Assembly: GCA_026075535.2 (NCBI GenBank)
Contig: AP026539.1
Coordinates: forward strand, 10,354,001-10,418,000
DNA: 64,000 nt
DNA from: Tricholoma matsutake
Lineage: Eukaryota; Basidiomycota; Agaricomycetes; Agaricales; Tricholomataceae
Reading direction: 5' to 3'
Part shown: positions 37,646-49,260 of the stretch, in pieces
Layout: each line of letters begins with the position of its first letter
How positions within the stretch are numbered: position 1 is the first letter of the stretch
The notes under the pieces: generated by a model
The model's database searches: none
Told to the model about the DNA's origin: nothing
What the model saw: the letters and a program-made list of their open reading frames with translations, nothing else
Translations under genes and position numbers: made by a program

Positions 37646-39954
37646 CTCTGATGTGAATCTTTCCCATGTTTTTAGAGCACCTTTGAAATATCTGACCAAT
37701 AATTGTTTAAGATGTGGAAGATCCTGAAATTTTTTATGAACTGCAGTGATAACCTCTGGTCTTTCCCACTCTTTTCCATCCATTGCACCAGTCTGATAAC
37801 TGCATGTTGGTGACAATAGCAAATCAGGATTGTTGATGATCTTTTGAACATGATCTTTTAACTGTGTATGCAAAGGACCTAGTTCAAGCATATTTATTTG
37901 TTCAGTGCCTGGACCACAAATTTGGCGCATGTAAGGATGTGTGATTGCTTGTGCATATAGTGCAAGAACACATAGTTCTGTAAGGGTAGGAATATCATGC
38001 AAAGCAGCATACAAATTTTTCTCAAGGTGGTTGAACTGCTTGGATTTTTTCCCATCACAGACAAACTCCATGAATTGCACATAGTAAGGATGGTGGACAA
38101 TAACCTCTCCTGCAGCTTTTCCAGAAGATTGGTAGCATGTATTACTGGTATCAGGGTAACTTAAAAGTATACCAGGACCAAGAACTGACTCCATGAAATG
38201 CCAAAACATATCCTGCTGGCCTTTTTTGTCATCCTTGTGTTTGACATACAATCCCATTAAAAGTGTGAACTTGGTTGCCCCAGAACTAGTAACATTTAAA
38301 GCACACTTTTCAGATGCCTTCAATGTTTCAAAGTCAGAATCAATGTCATCAATGACTGGAGCATTATCACGATTGGCCAATAAAACAAGACCAGTGATTT
38401 CCTCTTCCAGCCAAAATGACTGCATCTCTATGTCACCCCCTTTGCCTGCATTCATGTCATTGTGCATTCTACAGCCAACCCAAATAAAGAGCTGCAAATC
38501 TCTTTTCTCCTGTTCTGTCAGTTGTGCATATTTTTCCTTTCCAAGCTCTGTCACCATATCCTTCATGGCATAGACATTTATCTCCTCTTGCTCCTCTCTT
38601 GATAATGCATTCCACTGTGCAACTCCACCTGCCTCAGCAATCTCTTTTTCATTCACTTCTGCCAATAATCTAAAGAGATCACCAGGCTCCATTTCAATGA
38701 GTACTTCAGCTCCAAGAGTTTCATACATGAACTGGTCTTTGAGTTCTTGTAGCAGTGCAAACACCTTTTTCTGATCTTTAGAATGGTCAGAGTTCATGAA
38801 TCATGCCTCTGAGCTTGTCAAAAAAGTCTTCAAGCAGAAGGGCAAGTTTTCCTCTTTGTGCTAAAGGACTGCTTTTCAGCCTTTCAGCAATTTGAAGCAG
38901 GTGTTTGATCAGAAGATCAACTGGTGTTTCACTAGTGTGATCATCTGCAGAGAATATTCCAAAGAGTCGGCTATGATGTTTGATATCTGAGTCACCATCA
39001 CCTTCTTCAGAGTAGGAGGGGACCTTTAGATGGATATGCTTAGATTCATAGTTGATGTGCTTGTGTGTGGTACCATCTCCACTTAGAGTCAGGTCATTTG
39101 TCTTGACTATCTCATATGCAAGTTGAATCTCTGCCCCAATTCCACCTTCCAGAATTGCTCGTGAAACTGTTCTTCTGCTCATCTTTGCAGAAATTTCTAC
39201 ACCTGCTGATTTGCAGACCTTCTGGTTTACCTCTCCAACATATTCCTGTGAGCATCCTGCCTGGACTAGCATACAAGCCAAGGCACAAGCCTCTGGTGTG
39301 TAGACCCCTTTCTGAAGCAAAGAGAAATTGTGCTTCAATGCCCAACTTTTAGCCTTTTCTACCTCTCTGGCAAGAGTTCCAGGAGCACGGTTATTGCACT
39401 TCTGCAAAATATGTACTTTCTTTCTGGACTCAGCCAACTTGTTCTTGAAATCAGAAACCTCAGCAGCAGAGGACTCCAACAGCTGGCAAAGTTGATCCCT
39501 GAGGAAAGCATTCTCCTTGGTAGTGCTATCCAAAAGTTCAATAGCCTTGGCAGCCTCCTCCCTAGCATTGGGAAGCTGCACAGATTGCAGCAAATCAACT
39601 ATAGACTGTAGTTTGGCCTTTGAGGCTTGTGTCATTCTCACTTTTTGCTTTTGGATCTTCAAGGCATGTTGGAGGTCTCCAGACTTACTCCCAGTGGCTT
39701 TGAGAGAAGTAGCTGTAGCCTCTAACTCAGCCTGTGTACTATCCAGAGTTGTTCTGCAGTCTTCCAGATCTGACTGCACAGCCATAAGGGCCTTCCCTGT
39801 GACTTCTAGCTGCTTTCTCACAGCAGGAAGTGATCTAGCAAGCCTGGAATCACCCTCTGCAGTTGATCTAACCTCTGAATCCAAGTCTGTCCCACCCTGT
39901 GTTAACTGCAAGCAGCTGCAATTTTTGGGCCTTGGATCTCTTTTTACCCATGCT

Positions 39955-40922
39955 AAATGAACTGTGAAGTATTCAGTATAGAATAAAAATAATCTCTATA
40001 TAGCCTACTGAAAATAAATGCCAGATTAAAATTGTAACTTGTATGCTGTTGAAATGGAAAATGTTCAAAGAAATGTTGAAAATACAGGTCTATATCATAA
40101 TAAAAACAAGGTGAGCAGAGTAGGATATCACTGTGATCAAGCTAGGATGAGAGGAGTTACCTGATGGCAGAGATCAAGATCAAGATCAAAAGAGATTTGA
40201 TGTGCTAAGCAATGCTATACAAAATACACCAGAAGCATGGGTTAGGACGAGTCTTATATCAGGGTATACATGCTAGGGACCTACCAGAGTAAAGGTCTGA
40301 AGTATGTCACTGTATGTGGGGTGTACAGAAGTTGAAAGTCGTGAACATGTGGGCATGCAATGTGTTTGGTGTGTTTGCGCTCAAATTCAAACTCCGCTTC
40401 GGCTACATAACGTGCCTCTAAGCCACTGTAACCTCATGAAGTGTTTTGTCGCTCATTTCCTCACACTTTGGCCTCAACTTGATATCAAAACAGGGGTTAT
40501 CAGACATGGGCTACAAGTTCTTCATGGCCAATTTTTGATAATTTTTGTTGTTCTTATTATAGACTACAGAAAAAGGTGTATTTCTGTCCTAACTTAATAA
40601 AAAAACAACAACAAAAACTCTGCCATGAAGAACTTGTAGAGGAGTTACTTATGAATAACGTTTCTCACTACCATGAGTCCAGGAAATTGCTGTGTGAAGA
40701 GAAAAACTAATGCTTCAATAAATTGCTGTTTATTAGTGTGAGACAAACAAAGCTACAGAAATGGCAAATACTGGGAATTCCCCCCCCCTCCCCCCCCCTC
40801 CACCAATCACACAACCTACAATGAGTTTCAGCACTATTGTGCAGAGCTCAGTAGACAAAATGGATTCATGAGCCTGGAGAAGGCTGGACACCTCAAATAC
40901 ATTGATTATCATGTAGTGTGTT
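39955..40922. other. Non-coding interval with a foldback repeat
   Basis: No gene found. An 18-bp perfect inverted repeat, CTACAAGTTCTTCATGGC at 40511-40528 and its complement at 40622-40639, encloses a loop whose ends are also partly complementary (TTTTTGTTGTT against AACAACAACAAAAA). This may be a small foldback MITE. A C-rich run lies at about 40781-40801. Confidence 0.5.
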
Positions 40923-40975
40923 TAGTGTTCAAGGGTCCAGTCCATAAGACCGGAAAAAGACTGGACCCTTAACCA

Positions 40976-41329
40976 TGTTGAGATCTGCTGCACCGTAAAT
41001 ACATGTTTCAATGCTGTTTGATGTGGTGTGTTATTTATAGCACACTTTGTGATGCGTACATTCCCCTTATCAATTATCCCTTTGTCACTTCCCTTTCTTC
41101 TATATACCATTGTCATGCTCACAACATATATATTAGACATAGTAGACACATACACCTCAGTCTGTTATACACAGACTGAGGTGAGTAGATATTATTTCAT
41201 TGATCACTTACGGTTACTCACTATACCGCTTGTAGATTACTCATGTATTCTAGGTATAGTAGTAACTCTAATAACAGTCCATTATACACAGACTGAGATT
41301 ACTTGTGTATTCTAGGTTGGATCTCTACA
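40976..41329 (+). repeat. copia-C 5' LTR
   Basis: 354 bp. It contains a duplicated internal block (TTATACACAGACTGAG twice; GTGTATTCTAGGT-like twice). Confidence 0.92.
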
Positions 41330-41536
41330 GGTTATGGGCCACTTCTGTCATGAGTAGTGATGATAGATATCCCTCCTAGCCACTTGACAATTTTGTGCTT
41401 CGTCATATTTTTTGATTGATCGGTGGTGTGATCATTATCTTATCTTATCATGCACACGCGAACAAATTGGGCATGTTCCATCTGTTTGTGCCATACTCTC
41501 GTCTTTCCCCATCCTGTCTGCATTCTTACTCAAATC

Positions 41537-44500
41537 ATGACTGTACCCCCAGAAAATAATCCCCCCTCTATTTCTCTTATATGACTCTCTACGCAATATT
41601 CCTATTCAAATACATCATGGGTGATGTAGAGCAGCCTCTGGATACTGAGCCATGGGCTTTGTCCAATTGGAAGGCAAATTCCCATTTAGCATACACTTTC
41701 CTTGCCTCTGGAGTGGCGCCCTCCGAATGTTCTTTCTTGAACCCCTCAAAGTCTGCTAAAGAAACCTGGGAAAGTATCCAAGAATGTCACCAGAAGGAAG
41801 GGCCTGTCAGGCAAGTCGCTTTATTGCAACAGGCACTTACTATTCAGTGCACAAAGGAAACACCTCTCCTGGAGACAGCTGAGCATATCTGCATACTTAT
41901 TGAGCAAGTGTTCGCTATGGGTACATTACCTCTGATCTACTGTGTTGTATTGCACTCCTCAACTCTCTCTCTTCTCACTTTCCCCATGCTTGTTCCATCA
42001 TATCCTGTGACATTGCAGCAGCTACAGTGTCTGTGTCATATACTTCCAAGGATATTTGCCTTTTCTTAGAGAATGAACAGTCCCTCCTGGAGAATGATGC
42101 ATGAAATAATTCATCCTCTCTTGCACTTGCAGCAACCTCCCGACCAGCAAAATTCTCTGGGTCGATCATTTGTAGTAATTGCAAGCGCCCAGGGCATACT
42201 ACTGAGTACTGCATCTTGAAAGGAGGGGGGATGGAGGGTAAGACCATTGAGGAGTCAAAGACGGCAAGGAGGAAGGCATATGACATGAAGAAGTCTGGTC
42301 CCAAGCCTCTCAAGCATGCGTCGAAGGTTCCCATTACCATGAAGGACAACAATGGCCAGGCATTCACTGTCATGATTGACTCCAGCACTCTAAACAATGC
42401 TGAGGCTGTTACACATGAGTTTGCTGGCTTAGCTAGTGGCCCACTTCCCAGCACATCTATTGATGAGGTCGAATATGAGGGGTGGCTCAGAGTTTACCAC
42501 ATCTATAGACTGGGCTGATAATAATACCCCTGTTGATGAGGACACTTTTGCAGTCACCCCCCTCAATCAGTCCCAACGTACAACCATCTCACTCAATGAC
42601 CACCCATTCTATGTCGACACAGGTGTGATGGTTCATATCACACTGGACCGTACTGATTTTCTTACACTATGGGCCATTTCACCATGTCATGTACAAGGCG
42701 TTGGTGGATCCTCCATCTCAGCTATTGGTATGGGGGACATAAAACTCCGAATTGCTCAAGGTGCCTCTATCGTCTTATGTGATGCACTCTACATTCCCAA
42801 TGCAACAGTCCACTTAATCTCAGTCAGCTCACTTGTGAGGGTCTCTAACGCTGTTGCTCATTTTGATGACTCATCATGCTGGATCACCAATAAATCTACT
42901 GGTGCCCACATAGCCCAAGGCACTCTCCACTTGGGCAAGAAGCTGTACTCTCTCACCCTTCAGTCAGTGTTGGCAGAACATGCCCTCACCATCCACTCCG
43001 TGCCCAATATTGTCACCTGGCACAACTGTCTTGGACATGCGAACTACCAAGCATTACAGGACATGGCTAGAAGAGGGACAATTGCAGGTACACCCGCACA
43101 GTCCTCTTTCAAACCCCTTAAATGTGAATCTTGCATTCTTGGAAAGCAGACTTGCACTCCTGTTCCTAAGAAACACACAGAAAGGGAGGGCCATAGAGCT
43201 AAGCGGAAGCTGGAGAAAGTGTGGGTAGATTTGTCGGGACCACACACTGTAAAGTCACGATCTGGAAATTCATACATTATGAATATTGTGGACAATTTTA
43301 CTTCTCATCCATGGTCCATACCACTTAAGAGCAAAGATGACGCATATCCAGAGTTAAAAGCATGGGAGCTGATGTGCAAAAAAGAAATGCAATTGCAGGT
43401 TGGGACATATATTGCTGACAATGGGGAGTTGAAATCAGACATGATGGATGCATGGCTTAAAATGCATGGAACCGACCATAGGTTTACAGCCCCACACACT
43501 TCAGCGCACATTGGATGGGTCAAGCATATGCATCGAACACTGATGGGAAAGGCGCGTTCCATGCACATCCATGCAAACTTACCACCTTACCTCTGGGATG
43601 AGCTGTACCTGACTGTGTTGCACCTTCATGCCAAAACTACCACATGTTCATTGCAAGGTACTACACCTTGGGAGATGTGGCATGAGCAAAAACCAGACTA
43701 CTCCTATATAAGAGAGATTGGGTGCAAGGCATTCATCTTCATTCAGAACCAGAATAATCCCAAGATCTACGAACAGTCAATCGAATGTGTCCTCATCAGC
43801 TACAAATTAAAATCCAAAGCATATCATTGCTATCATCATGGGACTGGAAAGATCTACAGCCCATACCATGTCAGATTTATTGAGAGTCACGACAGTCCCA
43901 TACCTGTACCATCTGCGGCTCCAAATCCTTCCCCGGACTGTACTACATCTGAACCATTCCAGGGTGACAATGATTCCCCTAATACCTTCACTGCAGTTGA
44001 CTTTGATCATGATGATGATAATGATGTACAGTAGATGACACCTCCTATTGAATGACCATTAGAAGAAACACCTACCGCACATGCACCCAATGTTCCACCT
44101 GAAAATGTTGGCCCTCGCAGATCCTTGAGAATGACAATACCCACAGCCAAACACCCAAGCGGTGGACCACTTACTAACAGACTCGATAATGTGATACGTG
44201 ACTCCAAGGACTCGGCAGAATGCATTAAAACACAGCATGCGGAATGGAAGAAAATCCTAGAGGGACTGCATAACATTGTTGCTTCCAATCAATCACCCAC
44301 CAATCATGATCGAGTGATGTCATCTCCCGATCATGATCGACTCGAGATACTTTGGGAATCATTTGACAACCTTGCACTCAAGGGCGAGGCACATCAATTA
44401 TATGCCCTGATCTCGGAGATGTCGGAGATAGATCCAGAATCACTTCAATTCGAAGACGACCCACATACTTGGGATGAAGCACAGAACTCAACCGATGCCA

Positions 44501-46031
44501 AATGTTGGGAGGAGGGCTATCATGATGAACTCAAGTCATTGCAAGATATGAATGTATATAAACTCATCCCACACAACTCAGTACCATCTGGGTGCCACAT
44601 ATGTAAAGGTCGACTGGTATTTCACATCAAGCGGGATGAGAATGGAACTCCAGTTTGTTGGAAGGTACACCTTGTCTTTAAAGGTTTCGAACAGATATTT
44701 GGCAAGGATTACACAAAGACCACCTCACCTACTGCATGCATGGAATCTTGGTGAATTCTCTTACATATTGCTGCCTCACTCGGTTGGGATGCACAACAAA
44801 TTGATGTCAAGACCACTTTCCTCTATGGACTTTTACCAGCTGACAAAATTCAGTATATGGAACAACCGGCAGGTTTTGAGGAATTAGGAAAGGAGGATTG
44901 GGTGTGGGAATTACAGTGAGGACTTTACAGTATGAAGCAGAGTGGATGCATCTGGAACCAAACACTAAATGCGCAGATGATAACCTGGGGTTTTACCAGG
45001 CTTTCATGTGAATCCTGTGTTTATTATTGGAAGACTGATTCTGGCACCATCATAGCAGCTGTACATGTTGATGACTACTTATCAATTGCCGGTCAGAAAG
45101 AAGAGAATGAGCACTGCAAGGATCAGATGTGGGAGGTTTGGACAATTTCGGAGCTTGGGACAGTGTGTTTTGTAGTAGGCATTGCCATTTCCTGGGATTG
45201 GGAGTGCAGGACAGTTGCATTATCACAGGCAGCACTGATTGACAAAATGGTTTCTCAATTTGGTCAGACTGATGCCAACCCTTTATCTGCACTGATGGAA
45301 CCAGGTCAGAAGTTGCATCGCATTGAGTGCACCACTTTCTCTCCACAGGAGCAGACAAAACTAGCCATGCTACCCTATTGCTTGTTGGTTGGCTGTTTAT
45401 TGTACCTTGCGATCTCGACTTGCCCTGATATCTCATTCGCTGTTCAACAACTTTCCCAATTCCTTGACTCATACTCTTTCGAGCATTGGTGTGCCGCCTT
45501 ATGCCTCATACAATACCTTAAAGGGACATGCAATCTCAAACTTCACTTGGGAGGGGATAATCCTATCTCATTACTGGCATACACTGACTCTGACTGGGCA
45601 AGTTGCCTGGATACTAGATGAAGTGTTGGCAGATACATGTGCTTGCTTGGGTCTGGAGCAATTTCATGGACTGCATGTAAGCAGAAAACTGTTGCCACTT
45701 CCTCCTGCGAGGCCAAATATGTTGCTGCCTTTGAAGTGGCGAAGGAATGTATTTGGGTTCGTACTCTACTCACTGCAATTGGTTACGCACCCATGCACCA
45801 ACCCTGATGCTCTGCGACAACACAGTGTCTATCAGTTTATCTGAGGACCCTCTTCTTCACTCAAGAGTGAAGCACATTGACATAAAATTTCACTTCTTAC
45901 AGGAAAGAGTTCAATCACAGGAACTCACCGTATCCTATGTCAATATGCACGATAATATTGCCGATCTCTTCACCAAGGCTCTTGATGTCAAACAATTCAC
46001 AAGACTTTGCAGCTTTCTGGGTCTGGCCTAA
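41537..46031 (+). pseudogene. copia-C gag-pol
   Basis: ATG 41537, with an immediate TGA at 41582 where copia-B has CGA (34364). A small gag deletion follows, with compensating shifts near 41590, 41920 and 42490. Zinc knuckle CSNCKRPGHTTEYC lies near 42175. From 42436 one long frame covers protease (FYVDTGVMVH), integrase (HNCLGHANYQ…CESCILGK; VWVDLSGP; YIADNGELK) and linker. The third integrase acidic residue is lost: copia-D has Glu (51355-51357), here it is Lys (43522-43524). RT has VHVDDYLSIAG (about 45065). Stops in pol are TAG 44032, TGA 44053, 44752, 44917 and 45619. A shift near 45800 precedes the last RNase H block, which ends at 46031. Confidence 0.9.
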
Positions 46032-46085
46032 TTTTCATTATTCCCTTGATTCCATGCGAGGAGGAGTATTCACGGTGAGGAGGAG

Positions 46086-46439
46086 TGTTGAGATCTGCTG
46101 CACCATGAATACATGTTTTGACACTGTTTGATGTGGTGTGTTATTTATAGCACACTTTGTGATGTGTATGTTCCCCTTATCAATTATCCCTTTATTACTT
46201 CCCTTTCTTCTATATACCATTGTCATGCTCACAGTATATATATTAGACATAGTAGACACATACACCTCGGTCCATTATACACAGACTGAGGTGAGTAGAT
46301 ATTATTTCATTGATTGCTTACGGTTACTCACTATACTGCTTGTAGATTACTCGTGTATTCTAGGTATAGTAGTAACTCTAATAACAGTCCATTATACACA
46401 GACTGAGATTACTTGTGTATTCTAGGTTGGATCTCTACA
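46086..46439 (+). repeat. copia-C 3' LTR
   Basis: 354 bp, preceded by a purine-rich GGTGAGGAGGAG tract (46074-46085). Confidence 0.92.
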
Positions 46440-46981
46440 AACCAAACTTAACTGCAAGAGACCAAACCATCAGTTGCGGTTGACCCCACATGGGAGTCAG
46501 TTTGGTTGTCAGTTGATCAGTTTTGAGAAAGTCACAAAACTGATAGAAAACTGGTTGAAACCGGTCTTAACCAGTCTTTCACACATGTTTATACTAGTAG
46601 ATATATAGTATTAATTTAGTACACGATACAGAAATAAGTATATAAAAGAACAAAATATATTTTTACTATTTATAGTATATGTACATAAAGTAGGACAAGC
46701 TCGGGAGTAGTCATTTGGGTGGGTGCTTATATACCCTGTGGCAGCACATGGACCATGTGGTCATGTTTGTGTTCCCAAAAACAAAAGTGGCACCATTTGC
46801 CTGATGACTTCCCATGACCACAACAACAACATCAACAATGCCACGTCATCACTCTGTCCACAATAACAACCATGCAAACCAACAAACACAATGCAGGGTA
46901 TGTTCTTTTTATTCATTTATTATTACTTCTACTAAATGTTTTTTACTTTCTTTTAGGTTCTATTCTTTTGTTAACAATGCA

Positions 46982-47262
46982 TAGGGATCTGCATGGGTTT
47001 TGTGTACCCATATGGGTTATGGGTATGGGTACATGTGGGTATGGGTACAGGTCACAATAGTCCTACCTGTGAGCTACAAAACTCACTCAATTTTTGACCA
47101 TTTTGCTTGATTTTTGGTGCATTTTGTAGCTAAGACCTGTGGGTTTATAGGTAAGACCTGTGGGTTTATAGGTAAGACCTGTGGGTTTATAGGTAAAACC
47201 TGCCACTGGTATGGGTACGGGTACAGCGCAAAATACCTGTGGGTTACCCGTGCAGATCCCTG
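46982..47262. mobile_element. MITE with 8-bp duplication and 21-bp internal repeats
   Basis: The ends are TAGGGATCTGCATGGGT and ACCCGTGCAGATCCCTG (inverted). An 8-bp duplication ACAATGCA (46974-46981 and 47263-47270) flanks it, so it is hAT-like but has different termini from the TAGTG family. Inside, a 21-bp unit (ACCTGTGGGTTTATAGGTAAG) repeats about three times at 47138-47200. Confidence 0.85.
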
Positions 47263-47407
47263 ACAATGCATAAATGATGCCAATGGGAACGACGCCGCCA
47301 ACACCAATGGGGGCGACACACCACCCTCTCTGTGCCCCACCCCTCCATTGACACACATGCTGCCCAGCTTGGAACCTCTCGCCACCATGAACAAATGAAC
47401 ACAAAGT

Positions 47408-47589
47408 GCCCAAACAACGACTAGCATCGTTTGGGCCCCCGGTATGTCTTTTACTATTGATTATTATTATTTTTACTAACCAACTTGATTTTTTTCAGGT
47501 TTGATAACAACGACAACACCACCATCCATACGTCACCCCTGCAAGCCGCCACCCACCCTATGCTGCTCCTGCAAGCCTCTGCTTGCAGG
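47408..47589 (+). repeat. Hairpin 1 - GT/AG spacer - hairpin 2 module
   Basis: Hairpin 1 is GCCCAAAC…GTTTGGGC (47408-47436). It is followed by an intron-like 57-bp spacer (47442-47498, GTATGT...TTTCAG) and hairpin 2 CCTGCAAGC/GCTTGCAGG (47568-47589). A similar GTATGT…TTTTAG spacer lies upstream near 46900-46957. Confidence 0.6.
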
Positions 47590-47812
47590 GTGGCAACAGG
47601 TCCCCCATGCCACATCACACAGCACTACCACCCTGCCTGCGAGCCACTGCTTGTAGGGGGCAATGGGGGTGCTGACAACAAACCTGTGTGTTGAGATCTA
47701 CATTGTGAATATGTGCCGTAGGCACCCCCTTTGATCTATTAATATTCCCCTTTGATGCGCATCTCCCCTTGTCTCTTTCTCCCTTTATGTCTTGGCCTTT
47801 ATCATTCCCCCC

Positions 47813-48922
47813 TAGTGCTTGAAGGTCTGGTCATGCAGACCAAAAAACAACCGAGACTGAACCGAACCGTAACCAATGTAACCGGACCTGTTGTCACGGT
47901 CCTGTCAGTTACAGTACCAGTTCAGTCTGTGGTTCACTGATCTCAAGACAAACAGCAAAACTGTTCAAGACCAGTTAGAACCGGTCTCAAACCGAACCCT
48001 TAGTCCTAAGTGTATGTAGTTGTAAATATATCTATTGAACTTGTATATACATAAAAAGTGGGGCACACCCGAGGGAAAGCATGGAAATGCGAGCCATTTA
48101 AATATTACAGACTATTTGTATGTATGTATTTGCATGGTCATGCACTTTCGTTTACACATTTTTGACGTGTTTACATGTTTTGTTTATATGTTTATACTTA
48201 TTTGTACTGCATTGCCACAACCCCGCAATGCACTCACGACTTTCTTGGCGGAACAGGGTCCAAATGATGAAAGACATTGTTTGGGCCCAGGTAAGTTTAT
48301 ATATCTAACTACCATTTTTGTTTGTTTTTAGGTACTATATTTATATTTATGACTACGATGGCGCTGTCTACTGCCACGAGCCTCTGCTCATGGGGTGGAT
48401 AATGGAGCAACAACAAACTGGGAATGATGATGATGGGATGACAATGAATGGGGGACAAACAGGGGACAATGACGATGATGAATGACAAGTAGGGGACAAC
48501 GACAATGAATGGTGAGCAGAGGACTTCAACGATGAGTATAAATGGGGACCATGAGATGGTGACAACGCAACACCCACCCCTCCCTCGCTCAAAACGCAAG
48601 ACAGAGGGGTCATTTTCTACTGATGAGTCATCCCCAGCACCGCCATCCAGCCTCGCGAGCCACTGCTTGTGGGTGGACTTGTTTCCTTGTCTTTTAATTT
48701 TGTTCTTTTTTCTGTATGTATCTTAGTTACAAAAAATAGTTGGTATATAATTTGTAGGACTGGTTGAAACCGGTTGAGAACTGCAGACGGACCACTCAGA
48801 ACCAGTTCTGAGTGGTTCGGTCTGCAGTTACGTAGAATTTTAAATATTATAGGACCAGTTCAGTCCTTGGTTCAAGCCCACAAGGGCAAAAAACCAGGAC
48901 CGGACCAGACTTTCAAGCACTA
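47813..48922. mobile_element. hAT-like non-autonomous element 3 (1110 bp) inside the copia-D LTR
   Basis: The ends are TAGTGCTTGAAGGTCTGGTC and GACCAGACTTTCAAGCACTA-type inverted sequence. A perfect 8-bp duplication TTCCCCCC (47805-47812 and 48923-48930) flanks it. The empty site is visible in the copia-B LTRs (TTTC(T/C)CCCATTG). Subterminal AACCGGTC words are frequent. The core contains hairpin 1 (48256-48289), a 41-bp GTAAGT...TTTTAG spacer (48291-48331) and hairpin 2 (48374-48395). Confidence 0.92.
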
Positions 48923-49260
48923 TTCCCCCCATTGTTAGCATTATAGTATATATACCTACCTACATAGATTAGGTACCTACAGTCTACAGTACAATAAACC
49001 GAGCTCATTGTGTACCGCTTAGGTTGGATCTCTACAGGTTATGGGCCACTCTTGTCACCTTTAAGTGATGATAGAAATCCTTCCTAGCAAATTAACAATC
49101 ATGCAATTGTCTTGTTTGATCAATGCTTGATCAATTTTTGTTGATCTTATCTTATCTTGATGTGTTCTGGTTTACCAGCACATTTCCATCTCTTTGTTGT
49201 TGCCTCGCGCACTTACTTTTCTCCTCTTGTTGAACTTTGTTTACCTTGAGAGCTGCTACT

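Larger units (their letters stand above)
33180..39954 (-). pseudogene. Basidiomycete DDE transposase-like protein, split by copia-B
   Basis: The gene runs from ATG 39954 to a stop near 33180, with copia-B (33848-37645) inserted; about 990 codons remain. Order: a basic start (MGKKRSKAQK); a long coiled coil (about 39900-39400); an HTH-like region (about 39350-39150); LTLSGDGTTHK near 39085, a strand with Asp as in the first catalytic position of RNase H-fold transposases; LFIWVGCRMHNDMN near 38460, a C-x2-H-x3-N block like the insertion motif of hAT and related transposases; EWERPEVI and KTWERFTSE; and a Lys/Ala-rich C-terminal helix (about 33560-33420). Breaks are a shift near 39912-39940, a 7-bp insertion at about 38800-38806, copia-B, and a shift near 33320. 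Families like this are repeated in many Agaricomycetes (from memory). Transposase function is my inference; no terminal repeats were found. Confidence 0.55.
40976..46439 (+). mobile_element. copia-C: complete LTR element
   Basis: LTRs of 354 bp (40976-41329 and 46086-46439) begin TGTTGAGATCTGCTGCACC and end GGTTGGATCTCTACA. A perfect 5-bp duplication AACCA flanks it (40971-40975 and 46440-46444). It shares LTR termini, primer site and polyprotein with copia-B and -D but has a different LTR interior. The LTRs differ at roughly 16 sites, so it is older than gypsy-1. Confidence 0.94.
40923..46560. mobile_element. hAT-like element 2, left part, split by copia-C
   Basis: 40923 begins TAGTGTTCAAGGGTCCAGTC, the terminal type of the other hAT-like elements. 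After copia-C the sequence resumes at 46445 with the same subterminal style (AAACTGGTTGAAACCGGTC). Further on, ATAAAGTAGGACAAGCTCGGG near 46686 matches the corresponding point of hAT-like element 3 (near 48050). The right end is not identified and may have been lost; the end coordinate marks only the clearly similar part. Confidence 0.6.

Noticed and set aside
40781..40801. Poly-C run as a functional element
   Set aside because: It is a simple homopolymer tract; nothing else supports a role and length errors are likely there.
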